Assembly: GCA_017529865.1 (NCBI GenBank)
Contig: JAFXNA010000020.1
Coordinates: forward strand, 1 to 64,000
Length of the DNA stretch: 64,000 nucleotides
Direction: 5' to 3'
Source: Bacteroidaceae bacterium
GTDB lineage: Bacteria > Bacteroidota > Bacteroidia > Bacteroidales > Bacteroidaceae
Shown: piece by piece, positions 26,207-34,325 of the stretch
Layout of the letters: each line of letters starts with the position of its first letter
Position numbering within the stretch: the first letter of the stretch is position 1
The notes under the pieces: generated by a model
The model's input: the letters and a program-made list of their open reading frames with translations, nothing else
Told to the model about the DNA's origin: nothing
Databases searched by the model: none
Translations under genes and position numbers: made by a program

Positions 26207-27478
26207 TCAGTTTCCGTCTGGCTTTAAGGCCTCAAAGAAAGGGGAGTGATTCCAGTGGAAGGTATTGAAATCATCGGGACGAGCGGCATCGAATCCATTG
26301 AAATCATCTTTGATATGGTGCACGAAAGGTAGTTGAAGCTCTTTCATGCCTTCTACCATCATTTTTGCCACTTCGTATGCACCATAGGGGTTGAAATGGG
26401 TGTTGTCTGCCAACGCTGTTGTCTGACCTGGGAATGAGTTGGCGTCATAATGCACCAACGCCTTTTTGCTTCCTTCTACACCCAATGTTTCAAAGAAGGT
26501 ACGTGTCATGTCATGCAATTCAATCACCTGCACTCCTTCGCGTTTGGCCACCCATCGCATGGCATCGGGATAATCGCCATGACTCTCTGTAATCTTCCCA
26601 TTGGCATCGAACGTGCGTCGTTGGGTTGGAGTTACAAAGATAGGTGTCACTCCCTTGGCTTTGGCTTCATCGATGAATTGCTTGAGGTTGGTTGCGAAAT
26701 TATAATAAGCACCCGAGCCTGGTGTCTTTTGTTTTTGGTCGTTATGGCCAAATTCTACGAAAAGATAGTCACCACGTTTGGCCAGACTCATGATTTTCTT
26801 CAGACGATTTGCTGCAATAAAAGATGATGCACTCTCACCGCTTTCTGCATAATTGGCGATGGCAATCTGGTCATCAAACCATCGGGGTATCATCTGCCCC
26901 CAACTGGCCCAAGGTTCATAGTCTTGGTCAACAACCGTAGAATTGCCGCATAACCATAGGGTGGTCACATCATTGGCTGGCTCTATCTTGAGAGCAGAAC
27001 AGGCGGGTGCATCCCCATTGATCTCGATGGTGAGTTTATCGTCCCAGTTGAGTTTGGTCTTCTCTCTGTCTTTGATTCTCACTCGGTCATTCTGCCCAAT
27101 CAGTGTATTACGTTTATTGACGATAAATGATACTTGTTTGCGTTCACCTTTCTTGGTCACACAATGCTCTACCATCAACCTACGTGATTCTGCTCGTACG
27201 GTCGTGTTGCCAGCTTGCTTTTTTGAACCCAAAGTGACCGTTACACGATAATTGCCATCGGGTACATTCACGGAAAAAAAGAAGGGCTTACCGACCTCTA
27301 CGGGAGCTAGCGTAGTCATATCATACCCATAACCCGTAGACGTGTGATATAGGTCAGTCGGCTTAACTTGCGTAGCGGCCTTATCTGCTCCGTCAAACGA
27401 GTAGGTTTGCGCTTCTGCAAGAAACGTGAAAAGTGAAGCGAGAAGCGTGATGAATATCTTATAATGGATGATCTGCAT
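26207..27478 (-). CDS. Rhamnogalacturonan acetylesterase-like SGNH hydrolase (CE12 type)
   Basis: The 423-residue protein starts at ATG 27478 (MQIIHYKIFITLLASLF, signal peptide to about residue 23). The upstream extension lacks leader features and lies inside the aminotransferase gene. An N-terminal beta-rich module (about 25-160) precedes an SGNH-hydrolase domain. It has block I GNSTVVD with Ser180, the GHNDQK motif, and the terminal Asp358/His361 pair in LADNTHFNPYGA. It should remove acetyl groups from rhamnogalacturonan, exposing it to the GH106 enzyme next door. It overlaps the end of the aminotransferase gene by 20 bases. Confidence 0.82.
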   Translation of the reverse strand: MQIIHYKIFITLLASLFTFLAEAQTYSFDGADKAATQVKPTDLYHTSTGYGYDMTTLAPVEVGKPFFFSVNVPDGNYRVTVTLGSKKQAGNTTVRAESRRLMVEHCVTKKGERKQVSFIVNKRNTLIGQNDRVRIKDREKTKLNWDDKLTIEINGDAPACSALKIEPANDVTTLWLCGNSTVVDQDYEPWASWGQMIPRWFDDQIAIANYAESGESASSFIAANRLKKIMSLAKRGDYLFVEFGHNDQKQKTPGSGAYYNFATNLKQFIDEAKAKGVTPIFVTPTQRRTFDANGKITESHGDYPDAMRWVAKREGVQVIELHDMTRTFFETLGVEGSKKALVHYDANSFPGQTTALADNTHFNPYGAYEVAKMMVEGMKELQLPFVHHIKDDFNGFDAARPDDFNTFHWNHSPFFEALKPDGN

Positions 27479-28760
27479 GGAATGCTTGGATTCGTTCTTT
27501 GAACAGCGGTTCCTGCTCCTTGCTGAAGAATGAGGTACAGATACGTACGCCTTGCTCGTTCGATCCCATTGTGTCGAGTGGGAATACGGCAATGCCATAG
27601 AACATCAACTCGCGTGTGAGTTGCAGGTCGTTCATACCTGGATATTGTACAGTGAAATAGAAGCCATCAGCAAGGGGTGCTCCAAGGTCGTTATCATACA
27701 CTAGATAGAACCCATTTGCCAACAGTACATCCTTCATGAACTTGGCTCTACGACCATATTCGCGTACATCGTCAAGGAAGTTGTATGTGCCATCACATGC
27801 GGCTTCCATCAGTGCAGCCATCGCATGTTGTACACTATGGGTCGTGCCGCTGGAGAGCGTATACATCAGTCGGTTGCAGATGAAATCTCCGAATTCTCCC
27901 ACACCGAAGTTCGTTTGAAGGGCAGGGTAGAGGCGGTGATAGAGCACATTACTGATACATAGCACTCCGATTCGCTGACCTGCATACGAGAAGGCTTTCG
28001 AACCCGATACTGCCAGAATGTAGTTGTCGGTATATCGAGCAACAGTAGCTTGGAATGGTGGTTCGAACGGATGGGAGAGGTCGCGACGGAAGTCCATGGC
28101 GAAATATGCCAAGTCCTCGAGTACGATGATATCATATCGTGTGGCTAATTCTCCAATGCCTTTCAGCTCTTCCTCATTGAAGCATACCCACGAAGGGTTG
28201 TTAGGGTTAGAGTAGACAATGCCGCAAATGTTACCTGCTGATAGAATCTCCTCAAGTTTACTGATGAGTGCATCACCACGGAAGTCATGGATATCCAATC
28301 CGATATGTTTCAATCCGATGATATCACACTGGGTGGTTTGTACAGGGAATCCCGGATGGATGAATAGTACCGTGTCTTTTTCTGGCACCGCATGGTGCCA
28401 AGCCGTAAAGGTGGCAAAGGTGCCTTGCATGCTTCCTGTGGTAGGAATGCAGCAAAGTGGCTCAATGTCGACCCCGATAAAGGCCTTGACAAATCGTGAG
28501 GCAGCTTGCTTGATACGTGGAATACCTCCGTTGGGTGGGTAGATGGTGGCACATCCTGCTTGCAATGCTTCCTGTTCTGCCTTTAGGGCAATAGCGGAAG
28601 GTTGCAGGCCTGGTACTCCCATTTCAAGGTGAATAATCGGTTCACCGGTCTTCGCCTCCAAAGCTTTACTGAGCGACTGTATATCGCGTATAGTGGCGGC
28701 ACTGAAGTCGCCTAAATGCATGGCCTCTATCTCGGCACTGACAATCTTTGAATCTAACAT
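27459..28760 (-). CDS. PLP-dependent aminotransferase (class I/II)
   Basis: The 433-residue protein is a fold-type I aminotransferase. It has the glycine motif YPPNGGIPRIKQA, the SNPNNPSWVCF loop and the PLP lysine Lys255 in SGSKAFSYAGQR. Set four bases after a PaaK-type ligase in an operon with IorAB and an ACT protein, it most likely interconverts aromatic amino acids and their 2-oxo acids (phenylpyruvate, indolepyruvate, hydroxyphenylpyruvate). Substrate choice is inferred from context only. Confidence 0.82.
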   Translation of the reverse strand: MLDSKIVSAEIEAMHLGDFSAATIRDIQSLSKALEAKTGEPIIHLEMGVPGLQPSAIALKAEQEALQAGCATIYPPNGGIPRIKQAASRFVKAFIGVDIEPLCCIPTTGSMQGTFATFTAWHHAVPEKDTVLFIHPGFPVQTTQCDIIGLKHIGLDIHDFRGDALISKLEEILSAGNICGIVYSNPNNPSWVCFNEEELKGIGELATRYDIIVLEDLAYFAMDFRRDLSHPFEPPFQATVARYTDNYILAVSGSKAFSYAGQRIGVLCISNVLYHRLYPALQTNFGVGEFGDFICNRLMYTLSSGTTHSVQHAMAALMEAACDGTYNFLDDVREYGRRAKFMKDVLLANGFYLVYDNDLGAPLADGFYFTVQYPGMNDLQLTRELMFYGIAVFPLDTMGSNEQGVRICTSFFSKEQEPLFKERIQAFHADHPL

Positions 28761-28764
28761 AGGG

Positions 28765-30081
28765 CTACTTCCAGTCCGTCAGGATTGTTCGCTTATCGAG
28801 CACATGCTTAGCCTTACCGGTTGAGCGCTCGATATTGCCTGGTTCTTTAATGTGAATATTTGGTTTGATACCAATCAGACTGACGATGCGGTCGTACAGT
28901 GGTTTGATGAACGGCATCTGCTTGGCTGGGTTTGGCGAGAAGTACTCGCTACGCAACTCAACATCAAGGTCGAAGGTATCTTCATTGTTCTTACGGTCCA
29001 CGGTAATGAAATACTGTGGAGTAAATACTGGGAATTCTGTCAAGACTGTCTCAATCTGTGATGGGAATACATTGACACCACGGATAATCAACATATCATC
29101 GCTACGACCCAAGATCTTACCTAAGCGTACAGTCGTACGACCACATTCACATGGCTCGTAGATAAGGTGTGTAAGGTCTCGTGTGCGATAGCGCAAAATC
29201 GGCATGGCTTCCTTGCAGAGTGAAGTGAATACCAATTCACCTTCCTCGCCTGGAGCTACAGGCTCAAGGGTTTCTGGATTGATAATCTCTGGGTAGAACA
29301 TATCTTCTGCAACATGCGTACCGTTCTGGTATAGACATTCTCCGCCCACACCTGGTCCGCACATCTCTGTCAGTCCATAGATATCGATTGCCTTGATGTG
29401 CAGTTTCTTTTCCAATTCGCGACGGATACCCCATGTCCATGGTTCAGCTCCAAAGAATCCTACGCGTAGTTTCAAGTCTTCTGCATTGATATCAGGACTC
29501 TTCTCTATCACTTCTGCCAAATGTAGAGCGTATGAAGGGGTACAGCAAATGGCGGTCGTGCCAAAGTCTTTCATCAGCATGATCTGTTTCTCAGAGTTAC
29601 CAGCGGAAGTAGGTAACTGAATAGCACCACGTAATGCAGCACCGTCATGAGCACCCAGTCCACCAGTGAAGAGTCCGTATCCGTATGCTACTTGAACAGT
29701 GTCGCCTGGGCCTATGTCACCAACAGCCAAGACACGTGCCACACATTCTGCCCACATCTTCAGATCGTTCTCCGTGTAGGTACCGACTACAGGCTTTCCT
29801 GTTGTTCCTGATGAGGCATGGATACGTCGTATCTCACTATGAGGAACAGCTTCCAAACCAAACGGATATTCGTCTCGTAAGTCGTGCTTCGTGGTGAAAG
29901 GTAACTTATAGATATCGTCTATACTACGAATGTCTTCGGGTTTAACACCCATACGGTCCATCTTCTTCTTATAGAAAGGAACCTTCTCATAACATGTTTT
30001 TACGGTCTTAATCAGACGTTCTGATTGTAACTTACGCATGTCTTCACGTGACATGCATTCCATTTGCGGGTTGTGAATCAT
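28765..30081 (-). CDS. Phenylacetate-CoA ligase-type enzyme (copy 2)
   Basis: The 438-residue adenylate-forming enzyme of the PaaK family has the nucleotide loop SSGTTGKP at residues 90-97, IDIYGLTEMCGPG in the middle and a small C-terminal domain with RSDDMLIIRGVNVFPSQIE. It joins CoA to an aryl acetate at the cost of ATP, or could run in reverse and make ATP during amino acid fermentation. It is one of two paralogues in the operon (the other is at 32163). They differ at the N-terminus and probably in substrate or direction. Confidence 0.87.
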   Translation of the reverse strand: MIHNPQMECMSREDMRKLQSERLIKTVKTCYEKVPFYKKKMDRMGVKPEDIRSIDDIYKLPFTTKHDLRDEYPFGLEAVPHSEIRRIHASSGTTGKPVVGTYTENDLKMWAECVARVLAVGDIGPGDTVQVAYGYGLFTGGLGAHDGAALRGAIQLPTSAGNSEKQIMLMKDFGTTAICCTPSYALHLAEVIEKSPDINAEDLKLRVGFFGAEPWTWGIRRELEKKLHIKAIDIYGLTEMCGPGVGGECLYQNGTHVAEDMFYPEIINPETLEPVAPGEEGELVFTSLCKEAMPILRYRTRDLTHLIYEPCECGRTTVRLGKILGRSDDMLIIRGVNVFPSQIETVLTEFPVFTPQYFITVDRKNNEDTFDLDVELRSEYFSPNPAKQMPFIKPLYDRIVSLIGIKPNIHIKEPGNIERSTGKAKHVLDKRTILTDWK

Positions 30082-30110
30082 GATTTAATTTGTGTTAAGT
30101 GTTAGTATTT

Positions 30111-31673
30111 CTATTTCTTATAACATTCGAAAATATTGTTGACGGTTTCTTTCTTCATCTTGGGAGTCACCAGACTGACAATGATGACAACGAAGAATCC
30201 ACCTACCATTGCTACGGCACCGCAGTCGATAGGATTGAGAATGGCATTATGCATCATCATATTGACAACTGTGATGCCTACACCCCATACGAAGCATGCC
30301 CATACAGCAGCTTTGGTCACACCCTTCCAGTAGAGTCCGAGCATGAATGGAGCAAGGAACGCACCTGCCAACGCACCCCATGAGATACCCATGAGTTGGG
30401 CAATAAACTGTGGTGGGTTCAAGGCAATCATCAGCGACAGTACTATGAAGAATACAATCAGTACACGCATCACAACGACTTTTCTGCGTTCAATCTTTTC
30501 GGCTACCTGGTCGTTGATTTGTCCTTCTTCCACTTCGCCTGCTTTCGATTTCTTGTCACGGTAAATCAAGTCGAGGGTCATGGTCGATGAAGAAGTGAGT
30601 ACCAGAGATGCCAATGTAGACATTGAGGCAGATAATACCAGCAATACCACTAAGGCAATCAGGATGTCAGGCAGTGTTTCCAACATTGATGGCACGATGC
30701 TGTCAAATGCATATTTGTGCGTTACCTCATTGAATGCAGGTTCAGGGAACAATCGACCAAATCCTCCAAGGAAATAACAGCCGCCTGCTACGATAAACGC
30801 AAAGATGGTCGAGATAATCGTACCACGACGGATCGCTGCTTCGTCGGTGATGGAGTAGAACTTTCCGACCATCTGGGGCAGACCCCAAGTACCGAGCGAA
30901 GTGAGTACAACTACACCCAGCAGACTCAATGGGTTTGGTCCGAACCATGAAGCGAAATCGCCTGGTTGGAAGTTAGCAAACAATCCTGATGGGTCTTCCA
31001 TATCGTGGGCTGTTGGTACGGCTTCTCCCATCTTATGCAATGCCTCTGTCAGACCTCCTTGGTTGTTCAGTACTACTGCGATGATGGTTGTGATACCAAA
31101 CAGCATGATGATACCTTGGATGAAGTCGTTGATGGCAGTAGCTTTATAACCGCCAAGTATGACATAGAGGGCAGTTAGCAAGGCCATGATAAATGCACAG
31201 TACTCATAGGGAATACCGAATCCCATCTCAAACAACTTAGAGATACCCATATATACACCAGCGGTGTAGGGGATGAGGAATACAAAGGCAATGATTGATG
31301 CCACCACTCTCAGTTTTTCGTCAGCAAAACGGGTACCGAAGAAGTCTGGCATCGTACGGCTTTGGATATGTTGCGTCATCATCTTTGTCCTGCGACCTAA
31401 GATCAGCCATGCTAAGAGCGAACCGATGACAGCATTGCCGATACCAATCCATGATGCCGACATACCGTATTTCCAACCAAACTGTCCTGCATAGCCTACA
31501 AAGACCACTGCAGAGAAGTATGAGGTGCCATAGGCAAAGGCAGTGAGCCAAGGCCCTACTGAGCGACCTCCAAGTACGAAACCTTCAACTGACGAAGCTT
31601 GTTTGCGTGAATAGATTCCTACGGCGACAGTCACACATAGGAAAATGATTGTGAGAAGAATCTTAATTAACAT
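30111..31673 (-). CDS. Sodium:solute symporter (SSS family)
   Basis: The 520-residue inner-membrane protein has about 13 hydrophobic segments. Its SSS/PutP-type signature region includes VLGGRSVGPWLTAFAYGTSY and GGYKATAINDFIQGIIMLFG. It lies between the ACT protein and a PaaK ligase in the aryl-acid operon. Import of an aromatic acid (phenylacetate, indoleacetate) or amino acid is the likely role. Family members also carry proline, pantothenate, acetate and sugars, so the substrate is inferred from context. Confidence 0.84.
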   Translation of the reverse strand: MLIKILLTIIFLCVTVAVGIYSRKQASSVEGFVLGGRSVGPWLTAFAYGTSYFSAVVFVGYAGQFGWKYGMSASWIGIGNAVIGSLLAWLILGRRTKMMTQHIQSRTMPDFFGTRFADEKLRVVASIIAFVFLIPYTAGVYMGISKLFEMGFGIPYEYCAFIMALLTALYVILGGYKATAINDFIQGIIMLFGITTIIAVVLNNQGGLTEALHKMGEAVPTAHDMEDPSGLFANFQPGDFASWFGPNPLSLLGVVVLTSLGTWGLPQMVGKFYSITDEAAIRRGTIISTIFAFIVAGGCYFLGGFGRLFPEPAFNEVTHKYAFDSIVPSMLETLPDILIALVVLLVLSASMSTLASLVLTSSSTMTLDLIYRDKKSKAGEVEEGQINDQVAEKIERRKVVVMRVLIVFFIVLSLMIALNPPQFIAQLMGISWGALAGAFLAPFMLGLYWKGVTKAAVWACFVWGVGITVVNMMMHNAILNPIDCGAVAMVGGFFVVIIVSLVTPKMKKETVNNIFECYKK

Positions 31674-31685
31674 GTTGTGTTTGTG

Positions 31686-32105
31686 TTATACGAAGTCTGC
31701 TTCTGTAAGAAACGACATCTTATTGATAATAATAGTTTCGTTTGCTTTGTCGCTATTATCCGTGCGCAATATCAACACACCTTTTCCTTTCCACAGGAAT
31801 GAATAGAGATATAGGATGTTTACACCCGATGCAGAAAGATTCTTTACTGCTTCGGCTGCACGTCCTGGTACGTCATCGATACTCAGCGCAATCACGTCAG
31901 CGAGTTGCACGTTGATTCCGTTCTCTTTTAGAATAAGGTATGCCTGTGTGGGTTGGTTACATAGCACACGATAGATACCATAATCTTTGGTGTCGGCAAT
32001 GGTCGAGGCAATAATCTGAATACCTGCCTTGCTCAACAATTCGAGCACCTTGGTCAGTGTGCCTTCCTTGTTCTCTATAAAAATTGAAAGTTGTTTGATT
32101 GTCAT
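31686..32105 (-). CDS. Double-ACT-domain protein
   Basis: The 139-residue protein consists of two ACT domains (about residues 3-68 and 70-138), starting TIKQLSIFIENKEGTLTKVL. ACT pairs bind amino acids. It resembles the stand-alone ACT proteins found next to PaaK genes in anaerobes. It probably senses an aromatic amino acid and adjusts a partner enzyme such as the adjacent ligase. It has no DNA-binding or catalytic domain. Confidence 0.82.
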   Translation of the reverse strand: MTIKQLSIFIENKEGTLTKVLELLSKAGIQIIASTIADTKDYGIYRVLCNQPTQAYLILKENGINVQLADVIALSIDDVPGRAAEAVKNLSASGVNILYLYSFLWKGKGVLILRTDNSDKANETIIINKMSFLTEADFV

Positions 32106-32121
32106 AATGATTCTTTCTTTT

Positions 32122-32160
32122 TATAGTTCCTATAGTCACTATAGTTACTATAGCTCCTAT
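32122..32160. repeat. Four 9-base tandem repeats
   Basis: TATAGTTCC, TATAGTCAC, TATAGTTAC and TATAGCTCC follow each other without gaps, with a fifth partial TAT, between the PaaK and ACT genes. It is a small minisatellite whose copy number may vary and could change spacing or translation of the ACT gene. Confidence 0.6.
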
Positions 32161-32162
32161 TT

Positions 32163-33494
32163 TTATTGATAAACTTTTCTCTTGTCAACTACACGTACAG
32201 CCTTTCCTTCCGATACTGGCAACGAACCCTTTGGTACCAATTTGATATGTGGTGTCAACAGGATTTCGTCTTTGAGGGCACGACGGATATTGTGTTCCAA
32301 CTCAAGCAGACGGTGATAGTCATCAGTGAAGAGTTCTTCCAATTCTACTTCTACCGTCATGTTGTCGTTGTCCTCATCTGTGGTCAACGTGATGAGATAA
32401 TTGCTGGCCAGTTCTGGGAACTGCATCAGAATCTTTTCTATCTGGATTGGGAAGATGTTCACTCCGCGAAGCACAATCATATCATCGCTGCGACCACGCA
32501 TACGGTCAATTCTTACGTGGTTGCGTCCGCATGGACAATTCCTGCCGAGTACTCTAGTGAGGTCTCGTGTGCGGTAACGCAACAGTGGCATGGCTTCACG
32601 GCAGAGGGTCGTGAGGACCAGTTCGCCGATTTCTCCGTCAGGTACTGGTTCCAAAGTTTCAGGATTGACAATCTCTACGATATAATAGTCCTCCCAGAAG
32701 TGGAGACCATTCTGTTCCTTGCATTCGAAACCAACACCAGGACCACACATCTCCGACATACCGAATGAATTATAGGCTTTCACACCCATCATGTCTTCGA
32801 TACGTTTGCGCTGTTCTTCGGAATGGGGTTCTGCACCGATGGCCAACACCTTCAGTTTGGTGTCCTTGCGAGGGTCAACACCATTGTCCTTCATCACTTC
32901 GTACAGACGTGTCACATACGATGGCACGGCATGTAGGGCAGTGGTTCCGAAGTCAGTGATAAACTTAATCTGGCGTAGTGAGTTGCCTGCTGCTGCAGGA
33001 ACGGTCAGCATACCCAGACGCTCTGCGCCATATTGGAAACCAAGGCCGCCGGTAAACATACCATAGCCGCTTGAGTTTTGGAATACATCGTCAGGACGCA
33101 GTCCGACCATCCACAGGTTACGTGCCACCTGGTTGGCCCATTCGTCCAAGTCTTTCTGGGTATGTAGAATTACTGTAGGATTGCCTGTCGTACCACTGGA
33201 TGAGTGCAGACGTACACAATTACGCAGTGGAGTGCTGGCAATACCAAAAGGATAGGTATCGCGCAAGTCTTGTTTGGTTGTAAACGGAATCTTGCGCAGG
33301 TCATCGAGGGTCTTGATATCTGACGGTTTTAAACCGTTTTCCTCGAAACGTTTCTTGTAAAAAGGTGATTGCATGCAGTGCTCCACAGTTGCTTGCAGAC
33401 GCTGCAGTTGCAGAGCTTCAATCTCTGCACGTGTCATAGTCTCCATTGCCTCGTTGAAGTACTGACAGCTATCAACAGGAATAGTCTTTTCCAT
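32163..33494 (-). CDS. Phenylacetate-CoA ligase-type enzyme (copy 1)
   Basis: The 443-residue PaaK-family adenylate-forming ligase has SSSGTTGNP at about residues 98-106 and NSFGMSEMCGPG mid-sequence. A C-terminal RSDDMIVLRGVNIFPIQIE segment precedes the mobile domain. In anaerobes this copy is commonly linked to iorAB. It makes, or consumes, aryl-acetyl-CoA, the product or substrate of IorAB. It is the third gene from the operon promoter and is separated from iorB by 252 bases holding a REPIN-like element. The spacer could therefore contain an RNA-processing or partial termination point. Confidence 0.87.
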   Translation of the reverse strand: MEKTIPVDSCQYFNEAMETMTRAEIEALQLQRLQATVEHCMQSPFYKKRFEENGLKPSDIKTLDDLRKIPFTTKQDLRDTYPFGIASTPLRNCVRLHSSSGTTGNPTVILHTQKDLDEWANQVARNLWMVGLRPDDVFQNSSGYGMFTGGLGFQYGAERLGMLTVPAAAGNSLRQIKFITDFGTTALHAVPSYVTRLYEVMKDNGVDPRKDTKLKVLAIGAEPHSEEQRKRIEDMMGVKAYNSFGMSEMCGPGVGFECKEQNGLHFWEDYYIVEIVNPETLEPVPDGEIGELVLTTLCREAMPLLRYRTRDLTRVLGRNCPCGRNHVRIDRMRGRSDDMIVLRGVNIFPIQIEKILMQFPELASNYLITLTTDEDNDNMTVEVELEELFTDDYHRLLELEHNIRRALKDEILLTPHIKLVPKGSLPVSEGKAVRVVDKRKVYQ

Positions 33495-33508
33495 AATTTA
33501 TATTTTAA

Positions 33509-33728
33509 GAAGTTATCGCTTCGCTCGAAGTTAAATTGGAAGTAAAACAGGAAGTTATGTGCTACGCACAGGACAATAGACGGCTGATGATTACATGCCT
33601 GCATGTATTTCCTTTATTATAGGCCGCAGGCGCTTGCGGAGTGCCGTCCATGAGCAAAAGCTCATTAACTCCCAGCACGTAGTGCTTAACTTCCACGGGC
33701 AAAGCCCGTTAACTCCCTTTTTAACTCC
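33509..33728. repeat. REPIN-like composite palindromic element, copy A
   Basis: The left part has GGAAGTTA, a small hairpin (GTGCTACGCAC) and GGAC (33571-33574). The right part has GTCC (33646-33649) and then hairpins such as ATGAGC/GCTCAT, AGCAC/GTGCT and ACGGGC/GCCCGT, separated by TTAACTCCC (or TTAACTTCC). Left and right are thus inverted copies of one unit, GGAGTTA-hairpin-GGAC. It fills the gap between iorB and paaK; I see no gene in it. Confidence 0.65.
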
Positions 33729-33746
33729 ATATTATACTTTAAACTA

Positions 33747-34325
33747 TCAACTATTAACTTTCTTCGCTCCCATATCAAATGCCTTCAAGTTGGCTTCAAC
33801 CACGGCTTCGCCTTTGCGTGCGAAGATGGTAGCAATCGCTTGACGGAGCTGGTCTACTGTGATAATCTCTAAGAATGGGGCAGCCATACCGAGCAACACC
33901 ATATTGGCACCACGCACATTGCCTGCGTCTTTGGCAACAGACTCAATATCGAGCTTTACGACTGATGGCAATGCGTCAAGTTCGGCTTGCAGGGCATCCT
34001 CGTCTGGATAGTTCGGGATATTGATAAACGGTTTGCTGCTGGTTACGATTGTACCGTTCTTAGCCAGAAAAGGCAGGTAACGGAGTGATTCCATCGGTTC
34101 CATGCTGATGACCAGATCGGCACCGCCTTGTGGAATCAGGTCGGAGTAAATCTGCTCGGTTGAGAGGCGTAAGTTCGACTGTACGTCACCGCCACGCTGA
34201 CTCATACCGTGTACTTCTGCTTGTTTCAGGTTGATGCCTGCGATGGTTGCTGCTTCACCGATGACTGTAGCGATTGAGAGGATACCTTGTCCTCCCACAC
34301 CGCAAAGTATGAAGTCTTTCTTCAT
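33747..34325 (-). CDS. iorB: Indolepyruvate:ferredoxin oxidoreductase, beta subunit
   Basis: The 192-residue protein is started at ATG 34325, which overlaps the iorA stop as ATGA. It opens with KKDFILCGVGGQGIL, the glycine motif of 2-oxoacid oxidoreductase gamma-type domains, and has GMSQRGGDVQSNLR. With IorA it catalyses oxidative decarboxylation of aryl-pyruvates to aryl-acetyl-CoA using CoA and an electron carrier. The reaction is reversible, so with strong reductant it can carboxylate aryl-acetyl-CoA. Confidence 0.9.
   Translation of the reverse strand: MKKDFILCGVGGQGILSIATVIGEAATIAGINLKQAEVHGMSQRGGDVQSNLRLSTEQIYSDLIPQGGADLVISMEPMESLRYLPFLAKNGTIVTSSKPFINIPNYPDEDALQAELDALPSVVKLDIESVAKDAGNVRGANMVLLGMAAPFLEIITVDQLRQAIATIFARKGEAVVEANLKAFDMGAKKVNS

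Noticed and set aside
27479..27598. Upstream start that would add 40 residues to the CE12-type esterase
   Set aside because: The extra part has no leader features and lies wholly inside the aminotransferase gene. A good signal peptide starts at 27478.
33640..33730. CRISPR-like array of a 9-base repeat with short spacers
   Set aside because: The spacers are self-complementary hairpins of 12-16 bases, the repeat is only TTAACTCCC, and no cas gene is present. REPIN-like fits better.
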